Shown: positions 7,819 through 16,786 of the stretch, piece by piece | How positions within the stretch are numbered: position 1 is the stretch's first letter | How the letters are laid out: each line of letters opens with the position of its first letter | Assembly: GCF_003853415.1 (NCBI RefSeq) | Contig: NZ_QTPP01000041.1 | Span: forward strand, 1 to 64,000 | Reading direction: 5' to 3' | DNA length: 64,000 nucleotides | DNA from: Burkholderia sp. Bp9142 | Lineage (GTDB): Bacteria > Pseudomonadota > Gammaproteobacteria > Burkholderiales > Burkholderiaceae | Notes under the pieces: generated by a model | Told to the model about the DNA's origin: nothing | Seen by the model: only the letters and a program-made list of their open reading frames with translations | Databases searched by the model: none | Position numbers and translations under genes: made by a program

Positions 7819-9467
7819 CGATATACGGATGGTGGGCGATCGCATTCTGGGCCGGATCATGCGTGGCCACGGCGCGCGCGGCGCTACCGCCCCTGCCTCC
7901 CTTGCCGCCGGCCGGCTGGCCGATCGCATCGATGCAGGTGCCCGCTTCGGACACACCGCTGCCGCAGGGCGCGCCCGGTGGCGCGGTCGGCATGAACGGT
8001 GCAGCCTCGGCGCAGGACGACCCACTGCCGTTCGATCAGGCCGCACGTGCAGCGCATCAGGCGGGCACAACCGCACCCGTGCCGCTGCTGGAAGGGCCGC
8101 CGATCCCATTGCCGCCGCCGACGCGCATGAGCGACGCCGCGGCGCGGCACCCCGGCGATCCGGACGACGCGCGGCGGATCTCGCTGAATCTGCAAGGCGC
8201 CGGGCTCGCGGCCGCGTTCGACGCGCTCGCGCGCTTCACCGGGCTCAACATCATCGTCGGCGAGCAGGTGCGCGGCACCGTGACGTTACGTCTGAACAAT
8301 GTCCGCTGGCGCGATGCGTTCGATACGTTGCTCGACACGCACGGGCTGGCGATGTCCCGGCGCGGCAACGTGATCTGGGTCACGCCCGCGGCAGAACTCG
8401 CCGCGCGGGAGCGAGCGCGCTTCGAAACGCACGCACGCGCGGCCGAACTGGAGCCGCTCGCGAGCCGGACCTTCGCGCTGCACTATCCGCGCGCGCTGGA
8501 CGTGCAGCGGCTGCTGGCCGGTGCGACCGGCCAGCGCCTGCTGTCGAAACGCGGCGCGGCGGCGGCCGATCCGCGCACGAACCTGCTGTTCGTCACCGAT
8601 CTTGCGCCGCGCATCGCGCAGATCGCGGGCCTGATCGGCGCGATCGACCGGCCGTCGCGGCAGGTCCGGATCGAGGCGCGCATCGTCGAAGGCGAACAGG
8701 GCTTCTCGCGCAACCTCGGTGCACGCGTCGCGCTGCGCGCGCAGGGACGGGCGCCCGCGGCCGACGGCGCGGCATTCGCGGCGGACACGCGCAACGCGCT
8801 CGACCTGGCCGCGCGACCGCTCGGCGGGTTCGAGGCGGCGACGGCCGGCTTCACGCTGTTCGCCGCGCCGCTCAGCCGCGTGCTCGACGTCGAGTTGAGC
8901 GCGCTCGAGGCACAGGGGCGGGGCCAGATCGTCTCCAGCCCGCGCGTGGTGACGGCCGACCGCGTGAAGGCAATCGTCGAACAGGGCTCGGAGCTGCCGT
9001 ACCAGGCCAAGGTCGGCAACGGTGTGAGCGGCGTGCAGTTCCGCCGTGCGACACTGAAGCTCGAGGTCGAGCCGCAGATCACGCCTGACGGGCGCGTCGT
9101 GCTCGACCTGGACGTGACGAAGGACAGCATCGGCGAGCCGACCGCGGCCGGCCCGGCGATTCATACGAAGCACGTCCAGACGCGCGTGGAGGTCGAGGAC
9201 GGCGGGACGGTCGCGATCGGCGGGATTTACGAGCAGTTGAACCGGGACGATGTGACGCGGGTGCCGCTCTTGGGCAAAATACCGGTTCTGGGCGCGCTTT
9301 TCCGGCACCGCGCGCGGCGCGATCAGCGCAACGAACTGGTCGTCTTCATCACGCCGACGGTCGTCGGCGCGCGTTGCGAGACGGCCGGCGCGGGCGACGC
9401 GGATGCGGGAGAAACGGGGCCGGAAGCCGGTGGCGCAGGCTCGACAAGGCAGCCGCTTTGCCAGTAA
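7815..9467 (+). CDS. pilQ: Type IV pilus secretin PilQ (HofQ-like)
   Basis: A 550-residue outer-membrane secretin through which the pilus exits. A signal peptide (about 1-23, ending ATARA) is followed by a Pro-rich linker, an STN domain (about 115-170, RISLNLQGAGLAAAFDALAR), a secretin short domain (about 205-270) and the C-terminal secretin barrel, with VEDGGTVAIGGIYEQ and VPLLGKIPVLGALFRHR near the end. It lacks the N-terminal AMIN domains of full-size PilQ (about 700 residues) and so resembles HofQ. It overlaps the PilO-PilP gene by four bases and its 3' end runs up to aroK. Confidence 0.88.
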   Translation: MTIYGWWAIAFWAGSCVATARAALPPLPPLPPAGWPIASMQVPASDTPLPQGAPGGAVGMNGAASAQDDPLPFDQAARAAHQAGTTAPVPLLEGPPIPLPPPTRMSDAAARHPGDPDDARRISLNLQGAGLAAAFDALARFTGLNIIVGEQVRGTVTLRLNNVRWRDAFDTLLDTHGLAMSRRGNVIWVTPAAELAARERARFETHARAAELEPLASRTFALHYPRALDVQRLLAGATGQRLLSKRGAAAADPRTNLLFVTDLAPRIAQIAGLIGAIDRPSRQVRIEARIVEGEQGFSRNLGARVALRAQGRAPAADGAAFAADTRNALDLAARPLGGFEAATAGFTLFAAPLSRVLDVELSALEAQGRGQIVSSPRVVTADRVKAIVEQGSELPYQAKVGNGVSGVQFRRATLKLEVEPQITPDGRVVLDLDVTKDSIGEPTAAGPAIHTKHVQTRVEVEDGGTVAIGGIYEQLNRDDVTRVPLLGKIPVLGALFRHRARRDQRNELVVFITPTVVGARCETAGAGDADAGETGPEAGGAGSTRQPLCQ

Positions 9468-9507
9468 GCTGCGCCACACACCAGCAAGATTCAAGCAGAG
9501 GAAGCCG

Positions 9508-10062
9508 TTGCAAGCGCGGGACCCACACGCAAACGTATTTTTCGTCGGCCTTATGGGAGCGGGTAAGACCACCGTGGGCCGTGCGGTCGCGCGCCGGCTC
9601 GACAGGACGTTCTTCGACTCCGACCACGAAATCGAGGCCCGCACGGGGGCGCGCATTCCGGTGATCTTCGAGATGGAGGGCGAGGCCGGGTTTCGCGACC
9701 GCGAATCGCAGGTGATCGCCGATCTCACGCAGCGCGAGAACATCGTGCTCGCGACGGGCGGCGGCGCGGTGCTGCGCCCCGAAAATCGCGATTGCCTGAA
9801 AGGCAACGGCATCGTCATCTATCTGCGCGCCAACCCGCACGATCTGTGGCTGCGCACCCGCAAGGACAAGAACCGCCCGCTGTTGCAGACCGACGATCCG
9901 AAGGCACGTCTCGAAGCGCTCTACGAAGTGCGCGACCCGCTGTACCGCGAATGCGCGGACTTCATCATCGAGACCGGCCGTCCGTCGGTCAACGGCCTCG
10001 TCAACATGGTGCTGATGCAACTCGAACTGGCAGGCGTCATCGCCAAGCCGCTACAAGCATGA
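9508..10062 (+). CDS. aroK: Shikimate kinase
   Basis: A 184-residue shikimate kinase (fifth step of the shikimate pathway: shikimate + ATP to shikimate 3-phosphate). Walker A is GLMGAGKTT (14-22); the shikimate-binding DSD (FFDSDHEIE), GFRDRES and GGGAV motifs and the Arg-rich lid follow. I chose the TTG at 9508 because AGAGGAAG lies a few bases upstream and the protein then has normal family length. The nearest in-frame ATG (9403) would add 35 basic residues and start inside pilQ. The stop overlaps the aroB start (ATGA). Confidence 0.92.
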   Translation: MQARDPHANVFFVGLMGAGKTTVGRAVARRLDRTFFDSDHEIEARTGARIPVIFEMEGEAGFRDRESQVIADLTQRENIVLATGGGAVLRPENRDCLKGNGIVIYLRANPHDLWLRTRKDKNRPLLQTDDPKARLEALYEVRDPLYRECADFIIETGRPSVNGLVNMVLMQLELAGVIAKPLQA

Positions 10063-11138
10063 TTACCGTCAACGTCGACCTGGGCGACCGCGCCTACCCG
10101 ATTCACATTGGTGCCGCCTTGATCGGCCGCACCGAGCTGTTCGCTCCTCATATCACCGGTTCCTCGGTCACGATCGTCACGAACACGACGGTCGATCCGC
10201 TCTACGGCGACGCGCTGCGCGCCGCGCTCGCGCCGCTCGGCAAGCGCGTATCGACGGTCGTGCTGCCGGACGGCGAGGCCTACAAGAACTGGGAAACGCT
10301 GAACCTGATCTTCGACGGCCTGCTGACCGAGCGTGCCGACCGCAAGACGACGCTCGTCGCACTCGGCGGCGGCGTGATCGGCGACATGACCGGCTTTGCC
10401 GCCGCGTGCTACATGCGCGGCGTGCCGTTCATCCAGGTACCGACGACGCTGCTGTCGCAGGTCGATTCGTCGGTCGGCGGCAAGACCGGCATCAACCACC
10501 CGCTCGGCAAGAACATGATCGGCGCGTTCTACCAGCCGCAGGCCGTGATCGCCGATATCGGCGCGCTGACCACGCTGCCCGATCGCGAGCTGGCGGCCGG
10601 CATGGCCGAGGTCATCAAGACGGGCGCGATCGCCGATGCGGAATTCTTCGACTGGATCGAGGCGAACGTCGATGCGCTGAACCGCCGCGAGCCGGCCGCG
10701 CTCGCGCACGCGGTGAAGCGCTCGTGCGAGATCAAGGCGAGCGTGGTCGCGGCCGACGAACGCGAAGGCGGCCTGCGTGCGATCCTGAACTTCGGCCATA
10801 CGTTCGGCCATGCGATCGAGGCCGGGCTCGGCTACGGCGAGTGGCTGCACGGCGAAGCGGTCGGCTGCGGGATGGTGATGGCGGGCGACCTGTCGGTGCG
10901 GCTCGGCCTCTTCGACGAAGCTTCGCGGCGGCGGCTGGATGCGGTGATCGCCGCCGCGCACCTGCCGGTCCGCGGGCCGGCACTCGGCGATGCGCGCTAC
11001 ATGGACCTGATGCGCGTCGACAAGAAGGCCGAAGCCGGTGTGATCAAGTTCATCCTGCTGAAGCGATTCGGCGATACGCTGATCACCCAGGCGCCCGACG
11101 AAGCCGTGTTCGCTACACTGGCGCAGACAACCCGGTAA
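10059..11138 (+). CDS. aroB: 3-dehydroquinate synthase
   Basis: A 359-residue enzyme that converts DAHP to 3-dehydroquinate, the second shikimate step, using catalytic NAD and a divalent metal. Visible motifs are LPDGEAYKNWET, the nucleotide-binding GGGVIGDMTGFAAACYMRG, QVDSSVGGKTGINHPLGKN, and the metal-binding histidines in ILNFGHTFGHAIE and GEWLHGEAV. It is translationally coupled to aroK, as in many proteobacteria. Confidence 0.97.
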   Translation: MITVNVDLGDRAYPIHIGAALIGRTELFAPHITGSSVTIVTNTTVDPLYGDALRAALAPLGKRVSTVVLPDGEAYKNWETLNLIFDGLLTERADRKTTLVALGGGVIGDMTGFAAACYMRGVPFIQVPTTLLSQVDSSVGGKTGINHPLGKNMIGAFYQPQAVIADIGALTTLPDRELAAGMAEVIKTGAIADAEFFDWIEANVDALNRREPAALAHAVKRSCEIKASVVAADEREGGLRAILNFGHTFGHAIEAGLGYGEWLHGEAVGCGMVMAGDLSVRLGLFDEASRRRLDAVIAAAHLPVRGPALGDARYMDLMRVDKKAEAGVIKFILLKRFGDTLITQAPDEAVFATLAQTTR

Positions 11139-11179
11139 CGGCGCCCCGGATGCCCCGGCGCCCCTGACGTGGAGGAGAC

Positions 11180-12388
11180 GTGAGCGAGACATCCAGCAGC
11201 ACACTGCCCGAGGCCGGCCGCGCATCCGTCGCGGCGCCGGTCGAGCCGCCGACGCTGGCGGCGCTGGAAGCCCATCTCGCTCCGTATGCCGCTCACGCGT
11301 CGCAGTCGCGCGGCCGCCGTCATCAGGAAACGCCGCCGGCGGCGCGTACCGAATTCCAGCGCGACCGCGACCGCATCGTTCATTCGACCGCGTTCCGCCG
11401 GCTCGAATACAAGACGCAGGTCTTCGTCAATCACGAAGGCGACCTGTTCCGCACCCGCCTCACGCACAGCCTCGAAGTCGCGCAGATCGCGCGCTCGGTC
11501 GCGCGCAACCTGCGCCTGAACGAGGATCTCGTCGAAGCGATCTCGCTTGCGCACGATCTCGGTCATACGCCGTTCGGCCATGCCGGGCAGGACGCGCTGA
11601 ACGCGTGCATGCGCGAGCACGGCGGCTTCGAGCACAACCTGCAGAGCCTGGCCGTCGTCGACGAGCTCGAGGAGCACTACGGCGCGTTCAACGGCCTGAA
11701 CCTGTGCTTCGAGACGCGCGAAGGCATCCTCAAGCACTGCTCGCGCGAGAACGCCCGCAAGCTCGGCGCGCTCGGCGAGCGCTTCCTGCAAGGGCGCCAG
11801 CCGTCGCTGGAAGCGCAGCTCGCGAACATCGCGGACGAGATCGCATACAACAACCATGACGTCGACGACGGCCTGCGCTCCGGCCTGATCACGATCGAGC
11901 AGCTCGCCGAAGTGGATCTGTGGCAGTGCCACTACGACGCGGCGCTCGCCGAATTTCCGCATCTCGAAGGCCGCCGCCTCGTGCACGAGACGGTGCGCCG
12001 CATCATCAACACGCTGATCGTCGACCTGATCGACGAGACCACGCGCAATCTCGCACGTGTCGTGCCCGCGTCGCTCGACGACGTGCGCGCGGCGCCGCCG
12101 CTCGTCGCGCACAGCGAAGCGATCGCCGCGCAGGCGGCCGCCCTCAAGCGTTTCCTGTTCAAGAACCTGTACCGCCACTACAAGGTGATGCGCATGGCGA
12201 ACAAGGCGCAGCGGGTCGTCACCGGGCTGTTCGACGCGTTCATCGACGATCCGCGGCTGCTGCCGCCGCCTTACCAGTCGGACGACGACGCGCAGCAGCC
12301 GCGCCTTGTCGCGCACTACATCGCCGGCATGACCGACCGCTTCGCGCTGAAGGAATACCAGCGCCTGTTCGTCGTCAACGACAACTGA
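11180..12388 (+). CDS. dgt: dGTPase-like HD-domain triphosphohydrolase
   Basis: 402 residues, family of deoxyguanosinetriphosphate triphosphohydrolases, which split dNTPs to nucleoside plus tripolyphosphate. The HD metal site is clear: H in THSLEVAQIARS, then AHDLGHTPFGHAG. The start is GTG at 11180 with GGAGGAG just upstream. It lies 41 bases after aroB, the aroK-aroB-dgt order common in beta-proteobacteria. Substrate specificity (dGTP or general dNTP) cannot be read from sequence. The ugp operon follows. Confidence 0.92.
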   Translation: MSETSSSTLPEAGRASVAAPVEPPTLAALEAHLAPYAAHASQSRGRRHQETPPAARTEFQRDRDRIVHSTAFRRLEYKTQVFVNHEGDLFRTRLTHSLEVAQIARSVARNLRLNEDLVEAISLAHDLGHTPFGHAGQDALNACMREHGGFEHNLQSLAVVDELEEHYGAFNGLNLCFETREGILKHCSRENARKLGALGERFLQGRQPSLEAQLANIADEIAYNNHDVDDGLRSGLITIEQLAEVDLWQCHYDAALAEFPHLEGRRLVHETVRRIINTLIVDLIDETTRNLARVVPASLDDVRAAPPLVAHSEAIAAQAAALKRFLFKNLYRHYKVMRMANKAQRVVTGLFDAFIDDPRLLPPPYQSDDDAQQPRLVAHYIAGMTDRFALKEYQRLFVVNDN

Positions 12389-12424
12389 CTGTCACAAACG
12401 ATCACTAGACTTCGCCGGTTCAAT
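12389..12424 (+). promoter_or_regulatory. Possible Pho box and promoter of the ugp operon
   Basis: Immediately after the dgt stop the sequence reads CTGTCAC-AAA-CGATCAC (12389-12405): one good Pho-box heptamer and a 5/7 second one. TTCAAT at 12419-12424 could be the -10. The ugp genes belong to the PhoB regulon in E. coli, which makes the site plausible. The repeat spacing is one base shorter than the E. coli consensus, so this is tentative. Confidence 0.3.
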
Positions 12425-12478
12425 GGCGACGGGAATGTTGCACACGCTGTTGGTAACGTTTTCATAGGAGAGAGGTCG

Positions 12479-13813
12479 ATGAAGAAGAAGCCTGCGGGGA
12501 CCATGGTTCGCTCGATCGCGCTGGGCGGCGCGCTGATGTTCGGTGTGCAGCATGCGGCGTTCGCCGTGACGGAGATCCAGTTCTGGCATGCGATGGAGTC
12601 GGCGCTCGGCGAGCGCGTGAACGAGCTCGCTGCGCAGTTCAACGCATCGCAAAGCGACTACAGGATCGTGCCGGTCTTCAAGGGCACCTACGACCAGGCG
12701 CTCGCGGCGGGCATCGCCGCCTATCGCAGCGGCAACGCGCCGGCGATCCTCCAGGTCTATGAAGTCGGCACCGCGACGATGATGCAGGCGAAGAAGGCCG
12801 TCGTGCCGGTCTACGACGTGTTCAAGCAGGCCGGCGTGCCGCTCGACGAAAAGGCCTTCGTGCCGACCATCGCGAGCTACTACAGCGACGCGAAGACGGG
12901 CCATCTCGTGTCGATGCCGTTCAACAGCTCGACGCCGGTGCTGTACTACAACAAGGACGCGTTCAAGAAGGCCGGGCTCGATCCGAACCAGCCGCCGAAG
13001 ACGTGGGCCGACGTGCAGGCGGACGCCGAGAAGCTGCGCAAGTCCGGGATGACCTGTGGCTTCACGACCGGCTGGCAGGGCTGGATCCAGCTAGAGAACT
13101 ACAGTGCGTGGCATGCGCTGCCGTTCGCGAGCCGCAACAACGGCTTCGACGGCGCCGACGCGGTGCTCGAATTCAACAAGCCGCAGCAGGTCGCGCACAT
13201 CGCGTTCCTGCAGCAGATGCAGAAGGACGGCACGTTCTCGTACGCGGGCCGCAAGGACGAAGCGTCCGCGAAGTTCTACAGCGGCGACTGCGGGATCCTG
13301 ACGACGTCGTCGGGCGCGCTCGCGAACGTGCAGAAGTTCGCGAAGTTCAGCTACGGCACCGGCATGATGCCGTACGACGCGAACGTGAAGGGCGCGCCGC
13401 AGAACGCGATCATCGGCGGCGCGAGCCTGTGGGTGCTGGCCGGCAAGGATCCGGCGACCTACAAGGGCGTCGCGAATTTCCTCGCGTTCCTGGCCTCGCC
13501 GCCGATCGCCGCGAAGTGGCACCAGGAAACGGGCTACCTGCCGGTCACGACGGCCGCGTACGATCTCACGCGCCAGCAGGGCTTCTACGCGAAGAACCCG
13601 AGCGCGGAAACCGCGATCAAGCAGATGATGAACAAGCCGCCGCTGCCCTACACGAAGGGGCTGCGTCTCGGCAACATGCCGCAGATCCGCACGGTCGTCG
13701 ACGAAGAGCTGGAGCAGGTCTGGGCGCAGAAGAAGTCGCCGAAGGACGCGCTCGATTCGGCGGCGTCGCGCGGCGACGAGCTGCTGCGCCGCTTCGAGAA
13801 GTCGGGCGGCTGA
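12479..13813 (+). CDS. ugpB: sn-glycerol-3-phosphate ABC transporter, periplasmic binding protein UgpB
   Basis: 444 residues with a signal peptide (1-29, ending AAFA). The mature protein begins VTEIQFWHAMESALGERVNE, the typical start of UgpB, and retains the ligand-pocket region GSGNAP-like SGNAPAILQVYEVGTATMM and NSSTPVLYYNKDAFKKAGL. It captures glycerol-3-phosphate and its diesters in the periplasm for the UgpAEC permease. First gene of ugpBAEC-Q, with GGAGAGAGG upstream of the ATG. Confidence 0.95.
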   Translation: MKKKPAGTMVRSIALGGALMFGVQHAAFAVTEIQFWHAMESALGERVNELAAQFNASQSDYRIVPVFKGTYDQALAAGIAAYRSGNAPAILQVYEVGTATMMQAKKAVVPVYDVFKQAGVPLDEKAFVPTIASYYSDAKTGHLVSMPFNSSTPVLYYNKDAFKKAGLDPNQPPKTWADVQADAEKLRKSGMTCGFTTGWQGWIQLENYSAWHALPFASRNNGFDGADAVLEFNKPQQVAHIAFLQQMQKDGTFSYAGRKDEASAKFYSGDCGILTTSSGALANVQKFAKFSYGTGMMPYDANVKGAPQNAIIGGASLWVLAGKDPATYKGVANFLAFLASPPIAAKWHQETGYLPVTTAAYDLTRQQGFYAKNPSAETAIKQMMNKPPLPYTKGLRLGNMPQIRTVVDEELEQVWAQKKSPKDALDSAASRGDELLRRFEKSGG

Positions 13814-13904
13814 GCCCGCATCGCGTTCGTGCCGCCGGCCGCCGCGTCGCGCATGCGCGCGTGCGGGCCGGCGGCGCGGTTCCCTTTCCGTTTCGCCTGA
13901 CCGG

Positions 13905-14798
13905 ATGCCCGCGATGCAATCCCGTTCCCGCTTCGGCGCGAGCCTGCTGCCGTACCTGCTGATCGCGCCGCAGCTCGCGATCACCGCCGTGTTCTTCCTG
14001 TGGCCGGCCGGCGTCGCGCTGTGGCAGTCGACGCAAATGCAGGATGCGTTCGGCACGTCGAGCGAGTTCGTCGGCCTCGCGAACTTCACGCACCTGTTCG
14101 CCGATCCGCTGTACCTCGACTCGCTCCGCACGACGCTGGTGTTCAGCTCGCTCGTCACGGTGAGCGGGCTCGTCGTGTCGCTGCTGCTCGCCGCGTGCGC
14201 CGACCGCGTGATCCGCGGCGCGCGCGTGTACCGCACGCTGCTGATCTGGCCGTACGCGGTCGCGCCGACGATCGCGGCCGTGCTGTGGGCGTTCCTGTTC
14301 AACCCGAGCATCGGCCTCGTCACCTATGCGCTCGCGAAGGGCGGCATCGTGTGGAATCACGCGCTGAACGGCGGCCAGGCGATGTTCCTCGTCGTGCTCG
14401 CGTCGGTATGGAAGCAGGTGAGCTACAACTTCCTGTTCTTCTACGCGGGGCTGCAGGCGATTCCGCGCTCGCTGATCGAGGCGGCGGCGATCGACGGTGC
14501 CGGGCCGGTGCGGCGCTTCTTCAACATCGTGCTGCCGCTGCTGTCGCCGACGAGCTTCTTCCTGCTCGTCGTGAACCTGGTCTATGCGTTCTTCGACACG
14601 TTCCCGGTGATCGACGCGGCCACCGCGGGCGGCCCCGCACAAAGCACGAAGACGCTGATCTACAAGATCTTCACGGAAGGCTTCCAGGGGCTCGACATCG
14701 GCAGTTCGGGCGCGCAGTCGGTCGTGCTGATGATCATCGTCGTCGGGCTCACGGTGATCCAGTTCCGCTTCGTCGAACGCAGGGTGCAATACGCATGA
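13905..14798 (+). CDS. ugpA: Glycerol-3-phosphate ABC transporter permease UgpA
   Basis: 297 residues, six predicted membrane helices. The cytosolic coupling loop reads EAAAIDGAGPVRRFFNIVLP, the EAA motif that contacts the ATPase UgpC. It forms the membrane channel with UgpE. An ATG three codons downstream (13914) is an alternative start. The stop overlaps the ugpE ATG by four bases. Confidence 0.94.
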   Translation: MPAMQSRSRFGASLLPYLLIAPQLAITAVFFLWPAGVALWQSTQMQDAFGTSSEFVGLANFTHLFADPLYLDSLRTTLVFSSLVTVSGLVVSLLLAACADRVIRGARVYRTLLIWPYAVAPTIAAVLWAFLFNPSIGLVTYALAKGGIVWNHALNGGQAMFLVVLASVWKQVSYNFLFFYAGLQAIPRSLIEAAAIDGAGPVRRFFNIVLPLLSPTSFFLLVVNLVYAFFDTFPVIDAATAGGPAQSTKTLIYKIFTEGFQGLDIGSSGAQSVVLMIIVVGLTVIQFRFVERRVQYA

Positions 14799-15640
14799 TC
14801 GAAAATCGCAAGGGCTTCGACCTGTTCTGCCACGCGGTGCTGATCGCGGGCATCGTGCTGATCGTGTTCCCCGTCTACGTCGCGTTCTGCGCGGCGACGA
14901 TGAACGCGCGGGAGGTATTCACGATCCCGCTGTCGCTGGTGCCGAGCACGCACCTGCTGGAGAACATCGCGTACATCTGGGGGCACGGCAGCGGTGGCAC
15001 GACGGCGCCGTTCGGCCGGCTGCTCGTCAACAGCTTCGTGATGGCGCTCGGGATCGCGGTCGGCAAGATCGCGGTGTCGATCCTGTCCGCGTACGCGATC
15101 GTCTATTTCCGCTTCCCGTTCCGCAACACGGCGTTCTGGCTGATCTTCGTCACGCTGATGCTGCCGGTCGAGGTGCGGATCTTCCCGACCGTGCAGGTCG
15201 TGTCGACGCTGCACCTGACGAACACCTACGCCGGGCTCTCGCTGCCGCTGATCGCATCGGCGACCGCGACGTTCCTGTTCCGCCAGTTCTTCATGACGCT
15301 GCCCGACGAGCTGATGGACGCCGCGCGCATCGACGGCGCGGGGCCGCTGCGCTTTTTCCGGGACGTCGTGCTGCCGCTGTCGAAGACGAGCATCGCGGCG
15401 CTGTTCGTGATCACGTTCATCTACGGCTGGAACCAGTATCTGTGGCCGATCCTGATCACGACGGAGGCGTCGCTGTCGACGGCGGTGGTGGGCATCAAGA
15501 CGATGATCGCGAGCGGCGACGCCGCGACCGAATGGCAATACGTGATGGCGGCGACGCTGCTGGCGATGATTCCGCCGCTCGTCGTCGTGCTGGCGATGCA
15601 GCGCTGGTTCGTGCGCGGCCTCGTCGATTCCGAGAAATAA
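14795..15640 (+). CDS. ugpE: Glycerol-3-phosphate ABC transporter permease UgpE
   Basis: 281 residues, six predicted membrane helices with the EAA-type loop DAARIDGAGPLRFFRDVVLP near residue 180 and the C-terminal RGLVDSEK typical of UgpE. It pairs with UgpA. Its start is coupled to the ugpA stop; ugpC follows after 32 bases. Confidence 0.95.
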   Translation: MIENRKGFDLFCHAVLIAGIVLIVFPVYVAFCAATMNAREVFTIPLSLVPSTHLLENIAYIWGHGSGGTTAPFGRLLVNSFVMALGIAVGKIAVSILSAYAIVYFRFPFRNTAFWLIFVTLMLPVEVRIFPTVQVVSTLHLTNTYAGLSLPLIASATATFLFRQFFMTLPDELMDAARIDGAGPLRFFRDVVLPLSKTSIAALFVITFIYGWNQYLWPILITTEASLSTAVVGIKTMIASGDAATEWQYVMAATLLAMIPPLVVVLAMQRWFVRGLVDSEK

Positions 15641-15672
15641 ACGACGGACGGCAACCGGGAGAAGGACCAAGT

Positions 15673-16758
15673 ATGGCTGCGCTGAGCTTGAAGGGCGTCA
15701 GGAAATCCTACGACGGCAAGCAGCACGTGCTGCACGGCATCGACGTGGAGATCGCCGACGGCGAATTCATCGTGCTGGTCGGCCCGTCGGGCTGCGGCAA
15801 GTCGACGCTGCTGCGGATGATCGCGGGGCTCGAGACGGTGACGGACGGCGAGATCGCGATCGGCGAGCGCATGGTCAACGCGCTGGAGCCGAAGGATCGC
15901 GACATCGCGATGGTGTTCCAGAACTACGCGCTGTATCCGCACATGACGGTCGCGCAGAACATGGGCTACGGGCTGAAGATCCGCGGCATCGAGCGCGCGA
16001 CGATCGACGCGCGGGTGGCCGCGGCCGCGAAGATCCTCGAACTCGAGCCGCTGCTCGCGCGGCGGCCGCGCGAACTGTCGGGCGGCCAGCGGCAGCGCGT
16101 CGCGATGGGGCGTGCGATCGTGCGCGAGCCGTCGGTGTTCCTGTTCGACGAGCCGCTGTCGAACCTCGATGCGAAGCTGCGCGTGCAAATGCGGCTCGAG
16201 ATCCAGCGGCTGCATGCGCGGCTCGCGACGACGAGCGTGTACGTGACGCATGACCAGATCGAGGCGATGACGCTCGCGCAGCGCGTGATCGTGATGAACC
16301 GCGGCTATGCGGAGCAGATCGGCGCGCCGGTCGACGTGTACGAGAAGCCGGCGACGGTGTTCGTCGCGGGCTTCATCGGCTCGCCGGCGATGAACCTGAT
16401 GCACGGCCGGCTGTCGGAGGACGGCGCGACATTTACGGTCGCGGGCGGCGGTCCGGCGCTGCCGGTTGCCGGCGCGCCCGGCATCGGAACCGCGATCGCC
16501 ACCGGGCGCGACTGGGTGCTCGGCGTGCGGCCGGAGCACATGACGCCGCAGCCGGGTGTCGCGCAGGCGACGCTGCCGGTCGACTCGTGCGAGCTGCTCG
16601 GCGCGGACAACCTCGCGCACGGCCGCTGGGGCAACCACGACGTCGCGGTGCGCTTGCCGCACGCGGATCGTCCCGCGCGCGGCACGGCGCTGGGCACCTC
16701 GCTGCCCGCGCACCGGCTGCATTTCTTCGATCCCGAGACCGGCAAGCGTGCCGGCTGA
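15673..16758 (+). CDS. ugpC: Glycerol-3-phosphate ABC transporter ATPase UgpC
   Basis: 361 residues of the MalK/UgpC class. Walker A GPSGCGKST, Q-loop VFQNYALYPHMTV, signature LSGGQRQRVAMGRA, Walker B VFLFDEPLSNLDAKL and switch VTHDQIEAM are all intact, followed by a C-terminal OB-type regulatory domain (about 240-361). It powers UgpAE. The ATG at 15673 has GGAGAAGG upstream; frames open further 5' overlap ugpE and are not used. Confidence 0.96.
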   Translation: MAALSLKGVRKSYDGKQHVLHGIDVEIADGEFIVLVGPSGCGKSTLLRMIAGLETVTDGEIAIGERMVNALEPKDRDIAMVFQNYALYPHMTVAQNMGYGLKIRGIERATIDARVAAAAKILELEPLLARRPRELSGGQRQRVAMGRAIVREPSVFLFDEPLSNLDAKLRVQMRLEIQRLHARLATTSVYVTHDQIEAMTLAQRVIVMNRGYAEQIGAPVDVYEKPATVFVAGFIGSPAMNLMHGRLSEDGATFTVAGGGPALPVAGAPGIGTAIATGRDWVLGVRPEHMTPQPGVAQATLPVDSCELLGADNLAHGRWGNHDVAVRLPHADRPARGTALGTSLPAHRLHFFDPETGKRAG

Positions 16759-16786
16759 CCCTGACGAACCTGCCGCGAGGCGCACG

